From Bradysia coprophila (lineage: Eukaryota > Arthropoda > Insecta > Diptera > Sciaridae): a DNA stretch of 64,000 nucleotides. The stretch lies in the NCBI RefSeq assembly GCF_014529535.1, contig NW_023503555.1:6076001-6140000 (forward strand), written 5' to 3'. The notes beneath the pieces are model-generated. The model searched no databases and was not told the origin of the DNA. It worked only from the letters and a program-made list of their open reading frames with translations. Of the stretch, positions 1 to 12,693 are shown piece after piece (the stretch's first letter is position 1; each line of letters begins with the position of its first letter). The position numbers and the translations under genes are program-made.

Positions 1-1684
1 ACCGATACTACGTTCAAAACCGGTGTACACTTGAACTGAAGTATAAACTCAAAATTGAAGGAACTGAATGGAAAATAAATTCACTTCCTATAAACAAAGT
101 CAAGATAAATGTTAATCAAATAGGTAACACTCCAGATCATAAATATTTGATTCTCTTTGGTGTGTTAGCCTTGAATTTTAATTTATTTTGATCTATAAAC
201 CGGCATAATTGTGTAATAATTACGTTAATTATTTCACATGTTATAGTAACGGTTAAAAGTGACACCAGTCCATGCGTGTAACTTGTAAAATTTGTTAATT
301 TATAAGCACCACTGAAAACGTTATTCAATTAGAGTGAAAGATCAAGTAACAGCAAAGACAGCAAAGGTCAACAAAGGTTGTGTTTTGAACCTGCATCAAT
401 GTTAGCGGGTAGCAGACACCTATAAGTATCTGATCTATATCTTTAGACAAGACTATTTTATCAGTGTAAGCCATTAGTCAAATTTGCACTACGCAATGAG
501 TCATTAGCAAATGAAATATTAGACTACTTGTCACAGGCAGACCTAGATTTAAATGTTTTAGAGATTATACTAGACCAGTGTCCCATTGCGCTTTGGGTCC
601 CTCATAAGGCCACGGCTTGAAACCTAAGCCTATGCCGACATGAAAAACATTTATACCAAATGAAGAACGGAATTGAGAATTAAAATTTTCGTTGGTGTGC
701 CTGAAACGTTAAAATTTGAGCAAGCTGATGGTTCATTCTATGCAGATCTATTACTTCATTAATTTTAACAAAAAATGTTTCTATATTAGACGTCATGACC
801 TGTGCTTATGCTTATCTGTGACATCGTTGTTGTTAACAGATGATATAGCTCTCAATGTTAATATTATCTTGACCTAATTTAGAAACCGTCTAATTCATCG
901 GACTTGCGTCTCGTTCGATTCCGTCAATGTACTCGGCAATAGAATTTTAAATTTACGTAAATTTCGAAACTGAACTGACCTTGACGGTATTTAAAAAACA
1001 ATTTCTACCACGAAAAAACCAGTCTGTCGCTATCACTCCCAAGAGACAAAGTACCGTTTTTTTCGCATTTCTAATGGGGCAAAAATTAGTAATCACAAGA
1101 ATTTGGTAATTTAAAAATTAAAAATTTAAATTCTTCGTGAGAGTGAATTTTGTTGAAATATTTTGACTAATTTGACCTCTAAAAAGAAAATTTGAAAAAA
1201 ATCTGCTTTTTTTCGTGGTAAAAGCTCTGCAGTAATGCAGAACTGACTCTGTTGCAATAAAACCCGAAATAATTAAAATAATTTCCTTCTGCCGCGGCAT
1301 TGACCTCAACTCGAACATTTTAGTTTCCCGGTTGATTAATACCATCAACATCACGTTTACTTTCACATTTCAATAAAAGCTTTTCGTGCATTTCAATTCA
1401 CCATTAATATCACGTAACTTTTGGTGATTTTTTTGTCGTTTTTGTCGGCCAAAAATAAAAGAACTAAAAATCGCACACCAACCAAATCAACTTTCCGAAA
1501 ATCAAATCCGTAATGAATTAAAACTAGTTTCACAATTGTGGCTGTACATTAAAAATTGCTCGAAGTTTATCTGTGAATCACTCAATCACTCTTAAAACCG
1601 ACAGGCGTTTTTTTTTGTTTCTTCTCCGATACACCACACAGATATATGATTTTGTTAGCTAGTACAATTACATCATTTTGATAT
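1..1684. other. AT-rich intergenic stretch, no gene recognised
   Basis: Reading frames here are short and have no recognisable domain or signal. Around 745-850 there is a TACTTCATT motif followed by AACAGATG, which recurs as a dispersed signature elsewhere in the window and probably marks an old MITE. A short inverted pair, TACCACGAAAAAA, lies near 1008 and in reverse near 1210. Nothing else is supported. Confidence 0.5.
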
Positions 1685-1691
1685 AATACCG

Positions 1692-1919
1692 AGGTTCATT
1701 TACTTTTGTACAAATCGAATGACTTTAGTACAAATTAAATTCTTTTTTGTACACAAAAAATGACATTTTGTACATACAGTTTCCATTTTGTACCATCCAT
1801 TTTGTACTGAAAGAAAACCATTTCGTACTTAAAAATTATTTTATGAATACAAAATGTAATTGTTTGTACACTGAAAAACTGGCTGAAATGTGCCACAGTG
1901 TACATAAAAAAAAACATTG
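1692..1919 (+). repeat. Left inverted arm of the 2.3 kb foldback element
   Basis: This pairs with 3803-4029. GTAC-containing motifs recur every 15-25 bases. The frames open here on both strands come from this composition and are not treated as genes. Confidence 0.85.
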
Positions 1920-2304
1920 TACCCAAGGTTGGGCTCTCGGACTAAATAACTCCGGACAAAATAACCCGGACATAAAAAACTCGGTCATAATGGCTGTGTC
2001 TAAATGGAACAAATTTATATTTTGCCTTCAAGCTTTCTTCAAGTAGCACACTGATAAAGCGTGTGAATAATCCTTTGAACATTCAAGGGGGGATACTCCC
2101 CCCTTGACCCCCCTCTGCGGGGGCTGCCGCCCCTCGACCCCGCTTTTTTATTTTTCCATTTTCTTCACGGCCTGCGGCGCTGATTCTTCCATAAAAATAA
2201 TAATATTATTCACATTTGCGATGGTGGACTTATATGCATCAAGTGATTTATAATTACAACCGATTTCTATATCTTCCAATTACAATCGAACTTGATATGA
2301 TCTA

Positions 2305-3745
2305 AGCTACTCGATGTAGTCGAATATACCCGGATATAATCGAAAATACTTGGATACAGTTGAATAGTCTCGGGTATAGTCGAATAGTTGAAAATACTTG
2401 GATATAATTGAATAGTCAAATATACTCGGATACAATCGAATAGTCGAACATACTCGGATACAGTCGAATATACTCGGATACAGTCGGTTAGTTTGATACA
2501 GTCGAATAGTCTCGGGTATAGTCGAATATACTCGGATACAATCGAATATTCTGATACAATCGAATATACTCGGATACAATCGAATATTCTGATACAGTCG
2601 AATAGTCGAATACACTCGGATACAATCGAATAATCGGATACAGTCGAATATCCTCGGATACAATCGAACAGTCAGATACAATCGAACAGTCGGATACAAT
2701 CGAACAGTCGGATACAATCGAACAGTTGGATACAGTCGAATATACTCGGATACAATCGAATATTCTGATACAGTCAAATAGTCGAATAAACTCGGATACA
2801 ATCGAATAGTCAAATATACTCGGATACAATCGAATAGTCGAACATACTCGGATACAGTCGAATGTCGAACATACTCGGATACAGTCGAATATAGTCGGAT
2901 ACATTTGAACAGTCAAATATGCTCGGATACAGTCGAATAGTCTCGGGTATAGTCTAATAGTTGAAAATAGTCGGATATAGTCGAATAGTCGAATATACTC
3001 GGATACAATTGAATAATCGAAAATACTCGGATACAGTCAAATAGTCGAATATACTCGGATACAATCGAATAGTCGAATATCCTCGGATACAATCGAATAT
3101 TCTGATACAGTCGAATATACTCGGATATAATCGAATAGTTGGATACTGTCAAATAGTCGAATACACTCGGATACAATCGAATAATCGGATACAGTCGAAT
3201 ATACTCGGATACAATCGAACAGTCGGATACAGTCGAATATACTCGGACACAATCGAACAGTCGGATACAGTCGAATACACTCGGATACAATCGAAGAGTA
3301 GAATATACTCGGATACAATCGAATAATCGGATACAATCGAATAATCGGATACAGTCGAATACACTCGGATAGTCGAATATACTCGGAAACAATCGAATAA
3401 TCGGATACAGTCGAATATACTCGGATACAATCGAACAGTCGGATACAGTCGAAAACACTCGGATAGTCGAATATACTCGGAAACAATCGAATAATCGGAT
3501 ACAGTCGAATATACTCGGATACAATCGAACAGTCGGATGCAGTCGAATAGTCGAATACACTCGGACACAATCGAATAGTCGAATACACTCGGACACAATC
3601 GAATAGTCGAATTTACTCGGATACAATCGAATAGTCGGATACAGGCGAATAGTCTTGGATATAGTCAAATAGTTGAAAATACTCGGATATAGTCGAATAT
3701 ACGCGATGTACTCGAGTATACTCGGGCATACTTAAATATAGTTGG
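2305..3745. repeat. Degenerate minisatellite, CGGATACAATCGAATA type
   Basis: About 1.4 kb of tandem units are built from blocks such as ATACTCGGATACAATCGAAT and a shorter TCGAATAG block. Unit length varies, roughly 20-28 bp, with scattered substitutions (CAATC/CAGTC, TATAC/TACAC). Several long overlapping frames are open on the minus strand because the blocks lack stop codons there. They encode repetitive IRLYPS/FDCIR peptides and are not convincing proteins. The array lies wholly inside the foldback element. Confidence 0.9.
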
Positions 3746-3802
3746 ATATAGAATTTGTTTTCTGATGTTTTCAGCTGTGGCCAATTTTGCCCATACATAT
3801 AC

Positions 3803-4029
3803 ACTGTTATTTTTTATGTACACTGTGGCACTTTTCAGCCAATTTTTCAGTGTACAAACAATTACATTTTGTGTTCATAAAGTAATTTTTAAGTACGAAA
3901 TGGTTTTCTTTTAGTACAAAATGTATGGTACAAAATGGAAATTGTATGTACAAAATGTCATTTTTTGTGTACAAAAAAGAATTTCATTTGTACAAAGGTC
4001 ATTCGATTTGTACAAATAAAATTAAACCT
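3803..4029 (-). repeat. Right inverted arm of the 2.3 kb foldback element
   Basis: This is the reverse complement of 1692-1919 with a few substitutions. It is followed directly by the second copy of the AATACCG flanking repeat. Confidence 0.85.
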
Positions 4030-4037
4030 AATACCGA

Positions 4038-7000
4038 TCAATGGTTGTTGTATCTCCCCAGTCACAGTCATCGTGATTGAATATTATTTTATATACATTT
4101 TTGCTCATCTGTTTCAGATTGTAAATTAGTTCCACATTGTAAATCGCTTAACTGTTTTGTTATTCAAACTAACGCAAAGTGATCACCATAATATATAGAA
4201 TTTGCTCTGTTCTCTAATAAGTTGTTAGATAACAACATTAAAATGTAAAGTTTTAGCAGTAGAATTTGTCAGAAAAAAAAATGTTTTATTGTTATCTGAT
4301 ACGAGCTGACAAGATCTGAGCTTACATCTGTACAATAGAGGAATATTTTATAAAAATTTAATTCGAACGTTGAGCCATTATAAATTGTGTTAAATCAGTT
4401 GAACGGTGTCTTATACGTTGTCCGAATTTTATAGTGAAATTTTTTTGTTGTTAAAAGACAAATTTAAAGTGGAAATGGTTCAAGAATAAGAATTTGAATA
4501 ATTTATGACGAAAAAAAAGCTCCCGAAATTCGCAAATCAAACCATTCCCCAGCGAATAAAAATATAAATTCCAGTGATTATTTCCATTCATCGTCTATAC
4601 GCCCGGTATATCCATTAAAGAAGAAAAATTATTTTTAAGTTCAACGGCCAGAATTGATTTTTCTCTCTCTCTCCCGTAAATACACCTTGAATGGCAAATA
4701 AATTAACAAAAACAAAATCACATCATCATCACTTGTTAACACACAGTGTGTCTTATGTTATTACGATTAGATTATCTGAGACGATAATGAACTTACACCG
4801 TGATCGGTTCATATTTAATTACACAACGACGGTTGCTGTAAAAATTTAGAACGAAAAAAACATCATATTCACCTTCCCAATTGATCGGATAGTGATAACA
4901 CGGATATCACACGTTCATTATGTGGTTTTATAAATATAGAATTTATGTTAAAACAAGTGAAGTAATAGATTTGTTCATCGATCGACCGAAAAATACTTTG
5001 ATCAAAAGAAGTAATAAATTCAATAATTATGTTTATATTATGTGGAAGTTAACGTGTTTCAGACGGCAAGCATATGACCTGTATTATTACCGGGTCTATT
5101 ACTTCCATAGATCAAAGTATTTTTGATCTGTTGATATCAAATCTTGTACTTCAATTTTTTTAACATTAATTTTACTTTATAAAGAACCATTTTACGCTCA
5201 ATCTGTCATTATTTCGGTCGTCGTTATCGATAACAGATGAATAGCCGTATGTGACACTGTGTGTTATTCATTATGACTAGATTACCTGAATCTGAGACGG
5301 AACAACGGTTATTGTTGTAAAACTTAGGAAATAAAAATCTTTTTCATCCTCTCTTTTCTTCGGTCAGAGATAAATTATAAAGTTACGATTCGTGGCGACA
5401 GTGAATCAAGAATTTTTTTCGATTCAATAGAAGCTCTGTAAACATTTTCATTGTTGTTATTTGACCAAAATTCGCCATTAGATCCAAATGCCTTTCAATT
5501 ATTACAATCAATAGAATGAGAATTTACAATGACTTTATGTAACATACTCGATGTGTATACAACACAAAGCTTTGTTGGACCGACTCGTTTTAATTAATTA
5601 CAGAAATTTAATTCGCCAGACATCAATTGCGTCAACTCTGTTAAAGCTCTGAAATAATTATTGAGACAAAAAATTAACCCAAAACATTTCAATTAAGACA
5701 AATAATCGAAAAGTGACTGATGCGAATTAAAATGCCTCTGATTGTTGCTCATTGCCGTTTAGTACGTTCTAACGTTTCGTAAAATAAATATCTTCAACTT
5801 TTGCTGAAACTATCTGTTTGTTGATCATTCATTATTGTGGGGAGATCACATGCTTTAAGATCACCAATTTTTTTTCGTCTCTCTCTTAATTTTTCTTGCT
5901 ATTTTATCATATTTGACGACGTTTACACGCTATTAATTCCGACAAATTTGTTCACGTCGTCGTCAGAATTTATTGATAATTTAGAAAACAAAATGTTCAG
6001 AGAATGTAAGCGTAGTGAATTGCTAATATTTGACTCGGTTGGATCGTTCATAATAATCGAACAAATAGATTTTTTCTCAGGTATAACGAGCGAAAGTTTT
6101 TTTTTCGGTTATTCTCCATACTTCAGAGGTTTTTTATTGTATCTTTTTAAAGGACAGGACCATTCATGTGTGTATAGGTACATTGAAATTTTATTCTTAA
6201 AAGTTATTGGATGTTCGACCTGTGTAGATGCGATGTCTATACTATACCTATAACACAGTTTAGCAATTTTTTTTAAACTGCAAAAACGACATGTTGTAAT
6301 TGCTTTATGTACAATGACTATGCTCAGTTGAAAAAAATAACTTCGATCGGTAGGTTGTGTGTAGGTTTGTTGTTTGCTTCTTATATGCTCGCTGAATTGA
6401 CACGGTCCGAACGAATAGACGCGGAATGTTATAATGAAGAAAATTTTTTGTGAAAGCTCATTGTTGTCTTAATTACGAAGTAATTCAGTAAAATCAAACT
6501 TCTCGCAGTCTCAGTGAACAACAAAAATTAAACAATTCATTTGCCGAAGCTATGTTTGAAGCATTATTGTAGGGTAAACTGGGTGAATGAGACGAACTCG
6601 GGCATACAAAATGGGAATATTATTGATCGAATAATTATGGTGAGAAAAAATTATTTTTCACTAGGATGCTGAGACACTGGATTGAATCTATTGATTGACT
6701 CTATGCTCGTTGATCGAGGAATGATAGCCTTTTAGAGACGGCAAGCATATCTCTTAGTAAATTTCTGCGTATTGGAGTACAATCGTACTTTCGTACAAAA
6801 TGTTATCACCAGTGAATCTGTTACCAGATCTGTTACTTCGTTTGTTTGATAAATTTATAAAATCTTTTATTTCATTAATTTGAACTTACAATTTAGTTTA
6901 AATAAGGAAACATATACCAGTGTTCCATAAAATTTTGTCGTAGTTTTGTCTATAGCAGATGTCTCTGTCTCATCAGTTTATTAGAACTGTGACCTCAATT

Positions 7001-8726
7001 CTGAATCCTCAATTCAAAAAAGGATCTTTTCAAAAACAAATGAAAACCACTATGAGGGGTATTTAGCCATAAAACATCACGCGGGCCAGTGCGGGCTGGT
7101 GAGTGCGGACCATATGCTTTACGTGAATTCCGAACAACGCCTATAGGTTAGGATTTTTCGGTTGATATTTGTGCCTATAGTTAGACTTCAGATGTTTGTA
7201 CACAGAATTCATTGTGAATGAGATACATCATTCATGTCATTCTTCTGTGTATGTTTCGTTGAGGGCATCACCTCAGCTACCCAGATGTGAAGCTTGGGTA
7301 CGCATAGGAACGTTACTTTCATGCCACACGTTGAGAAAAATTCCTACACAGAATTTCCCCTTACCGGGATATTGAACTTGGATTTTCTTTGTGGGAGGTT
7401 CCTGGTGCTCCGTTGAAAGAAATTAAAAGTAAAAAAAATACTCGAGGAATTTCCATCCGCACTTTCCATCGGACATTGTTATTTTGGAAATTTTTGAGGG
7501 GCTGATGTACATTGAAAATTCTTAAGAAAGAATTTGAGAATTCATCGACCAACTTTAAAACATCGGTTCTCGGATATTTAAATGTTTGGTATCATTTGAC
7601 ATTTTCAGAAAATAACGGAGCAACTTTTACCCATAGGCTCACTCGTTTCGGATCCGCTGTTTGTCTGACCGTAGCAACCGTAACGCTGAAAAAAAAATTG
7701 TTCTGTCGGTTCACGATTTTTTAATCAGATCAGTGACCACTTTTCCATTTGAGAATTTGGTGCCCAACTCTACAAATCACCTAGAAAATTTACATTTGGC
7801 GCCTAGTGTTTACATTTGCTGTTCAAAGTTTACATTTGGAGCCTATTTAAGAATTACCCTGAGCACCAAAAATCTAAAGACTATACTGAATCAGACCCGT
7901 TCTACTCTCTACCCTATACAGTCCACAATATCATCATAAAGAAGGACAAACAAAACCGAAAGACCTAAGAGTTCACAATAGTCGGGTCACTGGTCTCAAT
8001 ACGATCGACGCTTTTCGATCTTTTCAGTTATCATACATGATAGGGAATGGAAAGTTGAAAAACAAATTTTCTTTTTTGAAAATCGACTTTTTCAGAACAT
8101 TTTTGGCGAACGGAGCCATTTTTTCTGCCTAGACTAACACTGTTCATTTTCATGGTGAATTAAAAAAAATAAATAAATTTGTTTCGAATTAAGTTGTGAT
8201 AGCTCACGTAGGGAACTCAGGCCAAGACAGTTATAGTTTTTAATTAGATTGTGTCAAGCGGGAAGAGAGAATAAGGTTCAGTAAAGGTGGATCGATTTTA
8301 TCAACGAGAAAATCCACACCCAGTGCCTTTCGTAGATTACCATACAGAATTTTTGGACTATCATGAACTTGGAACTACTATCCGGTATATGGAAAAAATC
8401 TGATCCAAGAATTGAGCGTTGATAGCAGCCGATGTACGCGAGATGTGTGACATATTTGCTTTTCTCTGTCGCTACACAGGTATGTTGGGTATCAGTTCCG
8501 ATGGTTTACCGGAGTAGCAGTAACCTTCCAAGTTCACGATAGCCCGAAATGTAGTTCAAACTCCTGTACTCAAAAGTATTCGGATTCGAAACAGTAACGA
8601 TGCAAGTGGATTAGTCTCGGCAACCTACGAATGGGACTGGGACAGTATTCTGTTGATTTCAATTGATTCACTCAACCTAAATCTCACCAATCTGTCTCCA
8701 GTTTCTAGTGATGATTGTTTACTAAA
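4038..8726. other. Intergenic stretch with decayed inverted-repeat elements
   Basis: No gene was recognised over 4.7 kb. An inverted-repeat element lies at 4921-5191. The motif GACGGCAAGCATAT occurs at about 5061 and again at about 6736, and TACTTCATT/TACTTCGTT-type motifs lie near 6830. A 138-codon frame at 5837-6253 starts with GTG, has low-complexity aromatic composition and no family signal, so it is not called. Diverged direct repeats at about 4741-4870 and 5258-5345 bracket the 4921-5191 element. Confidence 0.5.
4921..5191. mobile_element. Inverted-repeat (MITE-like) element, about 270 bp
   Basis: The left arm contains GAAGTAATAGATTTG and AAATACTTTGATC. The right arm carries the reverse complements (GATCAAAGTATTTTTGATC and a GTACTTC end), and the similarity runs out to about 4921 and 5191. 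The TACTTC tip recurs in several other places in the window. Confidence 0.6.
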
Positions 8727-10612
8727 ATGTCAGAAATTGATGTTGTCGGACAGTCCCTTGGACCATTCGGTAAGTGGCAGTTGAGATCAACGCTACTTAT
8801 TTACTTGGTTAAAATTCCAGCTGCTTGGTTTATGGCTTGCGTAAGTTTCACATTTTCTTGCTTTACTACCCCTTAAGGACCTCGAACTCATGCAATGAAA
8901 GCATTAAATTACAGTTGATTTTCACAGCCAGAACTCCCACATCCGAGGAAATTTATTGCAAGCCCTCATATGAAGTGAAGAACATTACAGCGTGGATTGA
9001 AGCAGCTCATCGAAAGCGATTTAACAATATCGAAAATGAAGAGTCCATCAACTTTTGTCTGGTTAAGAAAAACGTCACCGATGAAATCGAAATTAATTCT
9101 GAAAACGTTACGCACACATTTGTGGAATGTGCTGGCTTCGAACACCGTCCAACGTTTAACTCGATAATTCATGAGTACGGACTGATTTGTTCGAGAGAAG
9201 CGCTAGTAGCTCTTAGTCAGTCCGTTCATTTGTTTGGAGTTCTTCTTGGAGGACTAATAGCGTATTACATGCTGAAAAGGTAAATGAATTTTTGGACTGC
9301 CCGCTATATCGGTCTTCAACATTCTGTTTGTATTTCGTTAATAGCATTAGCCCTCGAAGGGTCATGGTAATCGGAATGATTGCACAAATATTTCTGGGCC
9401 CTTTGACAGGATTCGCCCCGAATTATGAGCTTCATTTACTGTTCCGTTGTAGTGCTGCTGCAACTTGTTCCATGATGTGCATCGGTATCATGATCGGTAA
9501 GATGCTGCAATACTGTAATTTGTACTCAACCACTTAAGATATTGTGAAACAGTGGCAGACATAACGTCCGGCAAGTATCGAATCATTGGCGTCTGTTTGT
9601 TCGAACAATTTTGGTCGATTGGAGTCATTTTACTGCCGGCTGTGTCCAGCTGGTGGTCCTTATGGAGCACAACATATATCGCAATTACAATACCGACTGT
9701 ACCGTTGATAATGCTTTGGTATTACATTCCCGACTCACCGAGATGGCTGCTAAAACACGGAAGAGTTGACGAAGCGTTGCAAGTTTTAAAAGATGCAGCA
9801 AGGGTCAACGGAAAAACCGATTTCTCCGAAGATGACATGTACAAAAAGCTAGCCGAATTAGCCGAGCGTATGCGCTACGATCCACCTGAGCCAACGTTAC
9901 TATCCATTTGGAAGGTGCCCGCGAAGATAAGACTAAGATTTGTCGTTGCACACATTGGATGGTCGGTGTACCTGATGTGCTACTATGCCTCACTTTTAAA
10001 TGTTCGAGCGATGGGTCGAAGATACTTACAGGTCAATACAGTTCTTGCTGGCGTCAGTGAAATTGTGGGCACATTCATCGCACTGTTCTTGATTCTGAAA
10101 ACGGGTAGAAAGTGGACCTACATGAGCCAACTAAATATTGCACTGTCGTTGATTGCTTATTCAGCAAACTATTTGCCACACAACTATCCACCGTTGGAAC
10201 GAACAATAGTTTACATGGCAGCCGCAATGCTGTTTAAAGTAGCGATCTCGACTAGCATAAACATGTTCCTTACCTCAATGGCTGAAATTGTGCAGCCGGA
10301 TAAAAGGAAAATGTTCAATCACTCTGGGGTCACATGCTCCAGGACATTTGTGATCATTGCCCCATTCATCGGTTATTTTGTCGTTTACGGACAATTTGGT
10401 AATATGTCTTTTGATGCTTGCTTTCACAACTTGTCCTCATTTATTTTCCTCTATTCTTTCCAGTGCCCCAAACTATCATGTGTGTGATGAGTATTTGCAG
10501 CTCTTTGCTCATAGCCATTTTCATCAAGACACCTCGTACCATACCCATTAATGTCAAAACAACCGTTCCGTTGGACGAGAAGCAGGTTATTGAATCTTTT
10601 ATTAAGAAATAA
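8727..10612 (+). CDS. SLC22 / organic cation transporter-like protein (MFS)
   Basis: A complete five-exon gene is read as 8727-8840, 8915-9279, 9345-9496, 9553-10398 and 10464-10612, giving 541 residues. All introns are GT..AG and phases agree (0, 2, 1, 1). The N-terminus, with LGPFGKWQ followed by a first membrane segment, the large extracellular loop with four Cys and N-glycosylation sites (NIT, NVT, NVT), and PDSPRWLL at 270-277 after the sixth membrane segment are typical of plasma-membrane SLC22 transporters of organic cations, anions or carnitine. The length fits the family (about 550). Oddly, the loop after TM2, usually with a DRxGRR motif, reads KSISPRR, so substrate gating may differ; LKTGRKW in the second half is kept. 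The stop codon overlaps an AATAAA poly(A) signal. The substrate cannot be told from sequence. Confidence 0.9.
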
Positions 10613-10613
10613 A
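10608..10613 (+). terminator. Poly(A) signal overlapping the transporter stop codon
   Basis: AATAAA spans the TAA stop, so the 3' UTR is probably very short. This is seen in the sequence; use of the signal is inferred. Confidence 0.5.
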
Positions 10614-11000
10614 GCGAAAATTGTTAAGTTTTATTCTGGTTTTGATTTTTGAGAAGATGCCACAGGCGACGACTTTGGGTTTGGCTTTGTCCATGGGAGG
10701 AAAAAAGATTTTTCTGAACTTTATCTAACCAAAGTCAATGTTAGATATCTGTTTTGGTCGCTACTCCACAATGAGCTATAAAAAAGCGTTGTTAATGCTA
10801 GCTGAGAATATAAAGAATGCTACGTGAACTGTGTGAAGCTGCGGGAATTTGCTCATAGATAGATCTCACAATCAAACCGATAAATGGAATTTTTGGCTAA
10901 TACTTAAAACATCTAATTCCAGTCATTGAAAGTGTATCTAAAACTCCACGATATCAATGCTAACTTTTCGCATTGTTGTACTTTGAAGTACAATAATTAA

Positions 11001-11408
11001 GTAAGGTCCCTGACCATGATTTGCGGACGCGAAAACCTGACCATGATTTGCGGACGCGAGAATCTGACCATGATTTGCTTATGTGAATTTACATGTAAAA
11101 TAAATTATACGGCAAATCACGATTCTCTTGGACCTTGATTTGCGGTCTCTATTGAACTTGATACAAAATACCACAAATCACGGACACCATAACGCAAACC
11201 TCGATCCAATTAAAATATTAAACTTAATTAAAGAAGTTAAAGAAAGACTGCTCAGTGCTCACACTGTGCACAGCCAGTAAAAAATCGATCTTTTCAAAAA
11301 CAGAAGTTACAATAAATAAGCATCGTCCACTTTATTCCTTCACAATGTTTAAAGAATGCATGCTTTAAAAATTGTCACGATACCACAAATCACGGTCAGG
11401 GTCCTTAC
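11001..11408. mobile_element. MITE with GTAAGGnCCCTGACC ends and internal 28-bp repeats
   Basis: The left end GTAAGGTCCCTGACCATGAT and the right end, in reverse GTAAGGACCCTGACCGTGAT, form a terminal inverted repeat of at least 24 bp. The left end is iterated three times as CTGACCATGATTTG plus CGGACGCGA-type tails (about 28-bp period). ATTTGCGG/CACAAATC motifs recur inside in both orientations. No coding frame. Confidence 0.75.
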
Positions 11409-11710
11409 AATGAAAAATTAAAACAACGTTCTGTGAGATATGAAATTTCAATATTCCCAACTGCATAACAAGCGCTTTTTGCAATTAAACCAAAATTCCA
11501 TATTATTATGAGCCTATCACGCATTTAGCTTCGTTTTAATCATTTAAAAGTAAACCTACTAGCCCGTAGCTGACAGCTACCAGTCTAAATAAAAAGACAA
11601 AATTTCGATTCTGTGAACAATAATCATTCAAAATCAAAATTATGCTCGAAAATGTGGGCCAACAACGCTGATTTTTGCAGTAGTGACGATAACAATTTCC
11701 ACAATCCAAG

Positions 11711-11879
11711 GCTTATTTTCGATAATTTAAATTATCGAAATTATCGAAAAATTGTAGAAATTATCGAAAAATTATTAAAATTCTCCAAAAGTAAATTTAT
11801 GAATTTCGATAATTTTTGGAGAATTTAGAGAATTTTTCGATAATTTCGATAATTTAAATTATCGAAAATAGGCCCTGCC
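11711..11879. mobile_element. Near-perfect hairpin MITE, GGGCCTATTTTCGATAATT ends
   Basis: The two halves, each rich in TTCGATAATTTAAATTATCG, are reverse complements over about 80 bp. The right end reads CGAAAATAGGCCCTG. The same tip, CAGGGCCTATTTT, occurs at about 20350 and about 54417, so it is a dispersed family. The CAGGG start resembles hAT ends, but no 8-bp duplication is evident. Confidence 0.7.
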
Positions 11880-12169
11880 AAACGTTTCAGATGTATACAC
11901 GGCACAGTGCCATCGACTGCTATATGATAACCGTCCTCGTTTGCCCACAAATGTTCTAAGTGATATTTTGACCAAAATATCCGATCAATCTTCACCAAAC
12001 TTTAGAGAATTAAAGTTCCCCACGACTTTTAGTGGCATATCGTCAGGCTGTTAGAACGTCATTCTCACGGATACATCTTTCATGTTTTGATTATTTTGTC
12101 CCTCAACAAAATCCACCAAAGCAACAGTTTTTACCTTAACCTTTTACATGCGGAAAGCGTGTCATTAGG

Positions 12170-12275
12170 ACAGCAGTCGAATCTATTACTTCATACGATT
12201 TAAGAATTTTCGACAGACTGAAATAAAATCTTTTACTTCATTTGTTCGTCGCTGTCGATAACAGATGGTAATATG
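12170..12275. repeat. TACTTCAT/AACAGATG dispersed repeat fragment
   Basis: It reads AATCTATTACTTCATA, then CTTTTACTTCATTTG, then GTCGATAACAGATGG. The same order of motifs recurs at about 745-850, 5205-5245, 21770-21895 and in part at 6825, 16160 and 63645. This is a dispersed non-coding repeat family with no intact end found. Confidence 0.5.
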
Positions 12276-12317
12276 TTACTGTCTACACATGTCATGCAGG
12301 TAATCTATTTTTATCCG

Positions 12318-12488
12318 CCTGAAGCAGTTGTAAAATTTGTAAAGGGAAAAAGGTTTTTTTGAAACCACTTTTGAAACTACTTCAAATGGTTGTGAGCAGC
12401 CTGAAGTAATTCATAAAGTAGCTGCAAAATTCGTAATTGGAAATATTTTTTATGGAGCTCCTTTTGCAACTACTTCAAAAGGCTATCT
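12318..12488. repeat. Diverged tandem duplication, about 85 bp
   Basis: Two neighbouring copies start CCTGAAG(C/T)A and end ACTACTTCAAA(T/A)GG. They share GTAAAATT/GCAAAATTCGTAA segments with several indels. Confidence 0.45.
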
Positions 12489-12693
12489 CTTTTGCCCCAG
12501 TATGAAACATCGAAACATAATGTTCCTGTATGGTATAAAGTTTACACTGTTAACTCAGGACTCAAAAAAAGTTGTGTTTTCTAAAGGTTATAGTTGCACT
12601 CCTTACGCTCGGAATATAAATATTCGGATCGTGAAGTATAAGAAGCTTTTCCACTCACAAAGATTCTCGAAACACCTTCAAAAAATACAACGA

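Larger units (their letters stand above)
1692..4029. mobile_element. Foldback-type DNA element with 228-bp inverted arms and internal minisatellite
   Basis: The left arm (1692-1919) and right arm (3803-4029) are long inverted repeats of each other with few mismatches. Both are rich in the motif TTTGTAC/GTACAAA. The outermost 26 bases align without a gap and both begin AGGTT when read inward. The element is flanked by an identical direct repeat AATACCG (1685-1691 and 4030-4036; the next base is A on both sides, so 7 or 8 bp), which is a target-site duplication. The interior has a GC-rich patch at about 2090-2150 and a 1.4 kb tandem array, but no transposase frame. Known foldback and hAT/P-like elements make 7-9 bp duplications; the superfamily cannot be fixed from this copy, which must be non-autonomous. 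Confidence 0.85.

Noticed and set aside
2307..3668. Long overlapping minus-strand frames (up to 251 codons)
   Set aside because: They run through the minisatellite in several frames at once with the same IRLYPS/FDCIR words; they reflect stop-free repeat units, not protein selection.
5837..6253. 138-codon plus-strand frame
   Set aside because: It begins with GTG, has low-complexity aromatic composition, no splice partners and no family similarity.
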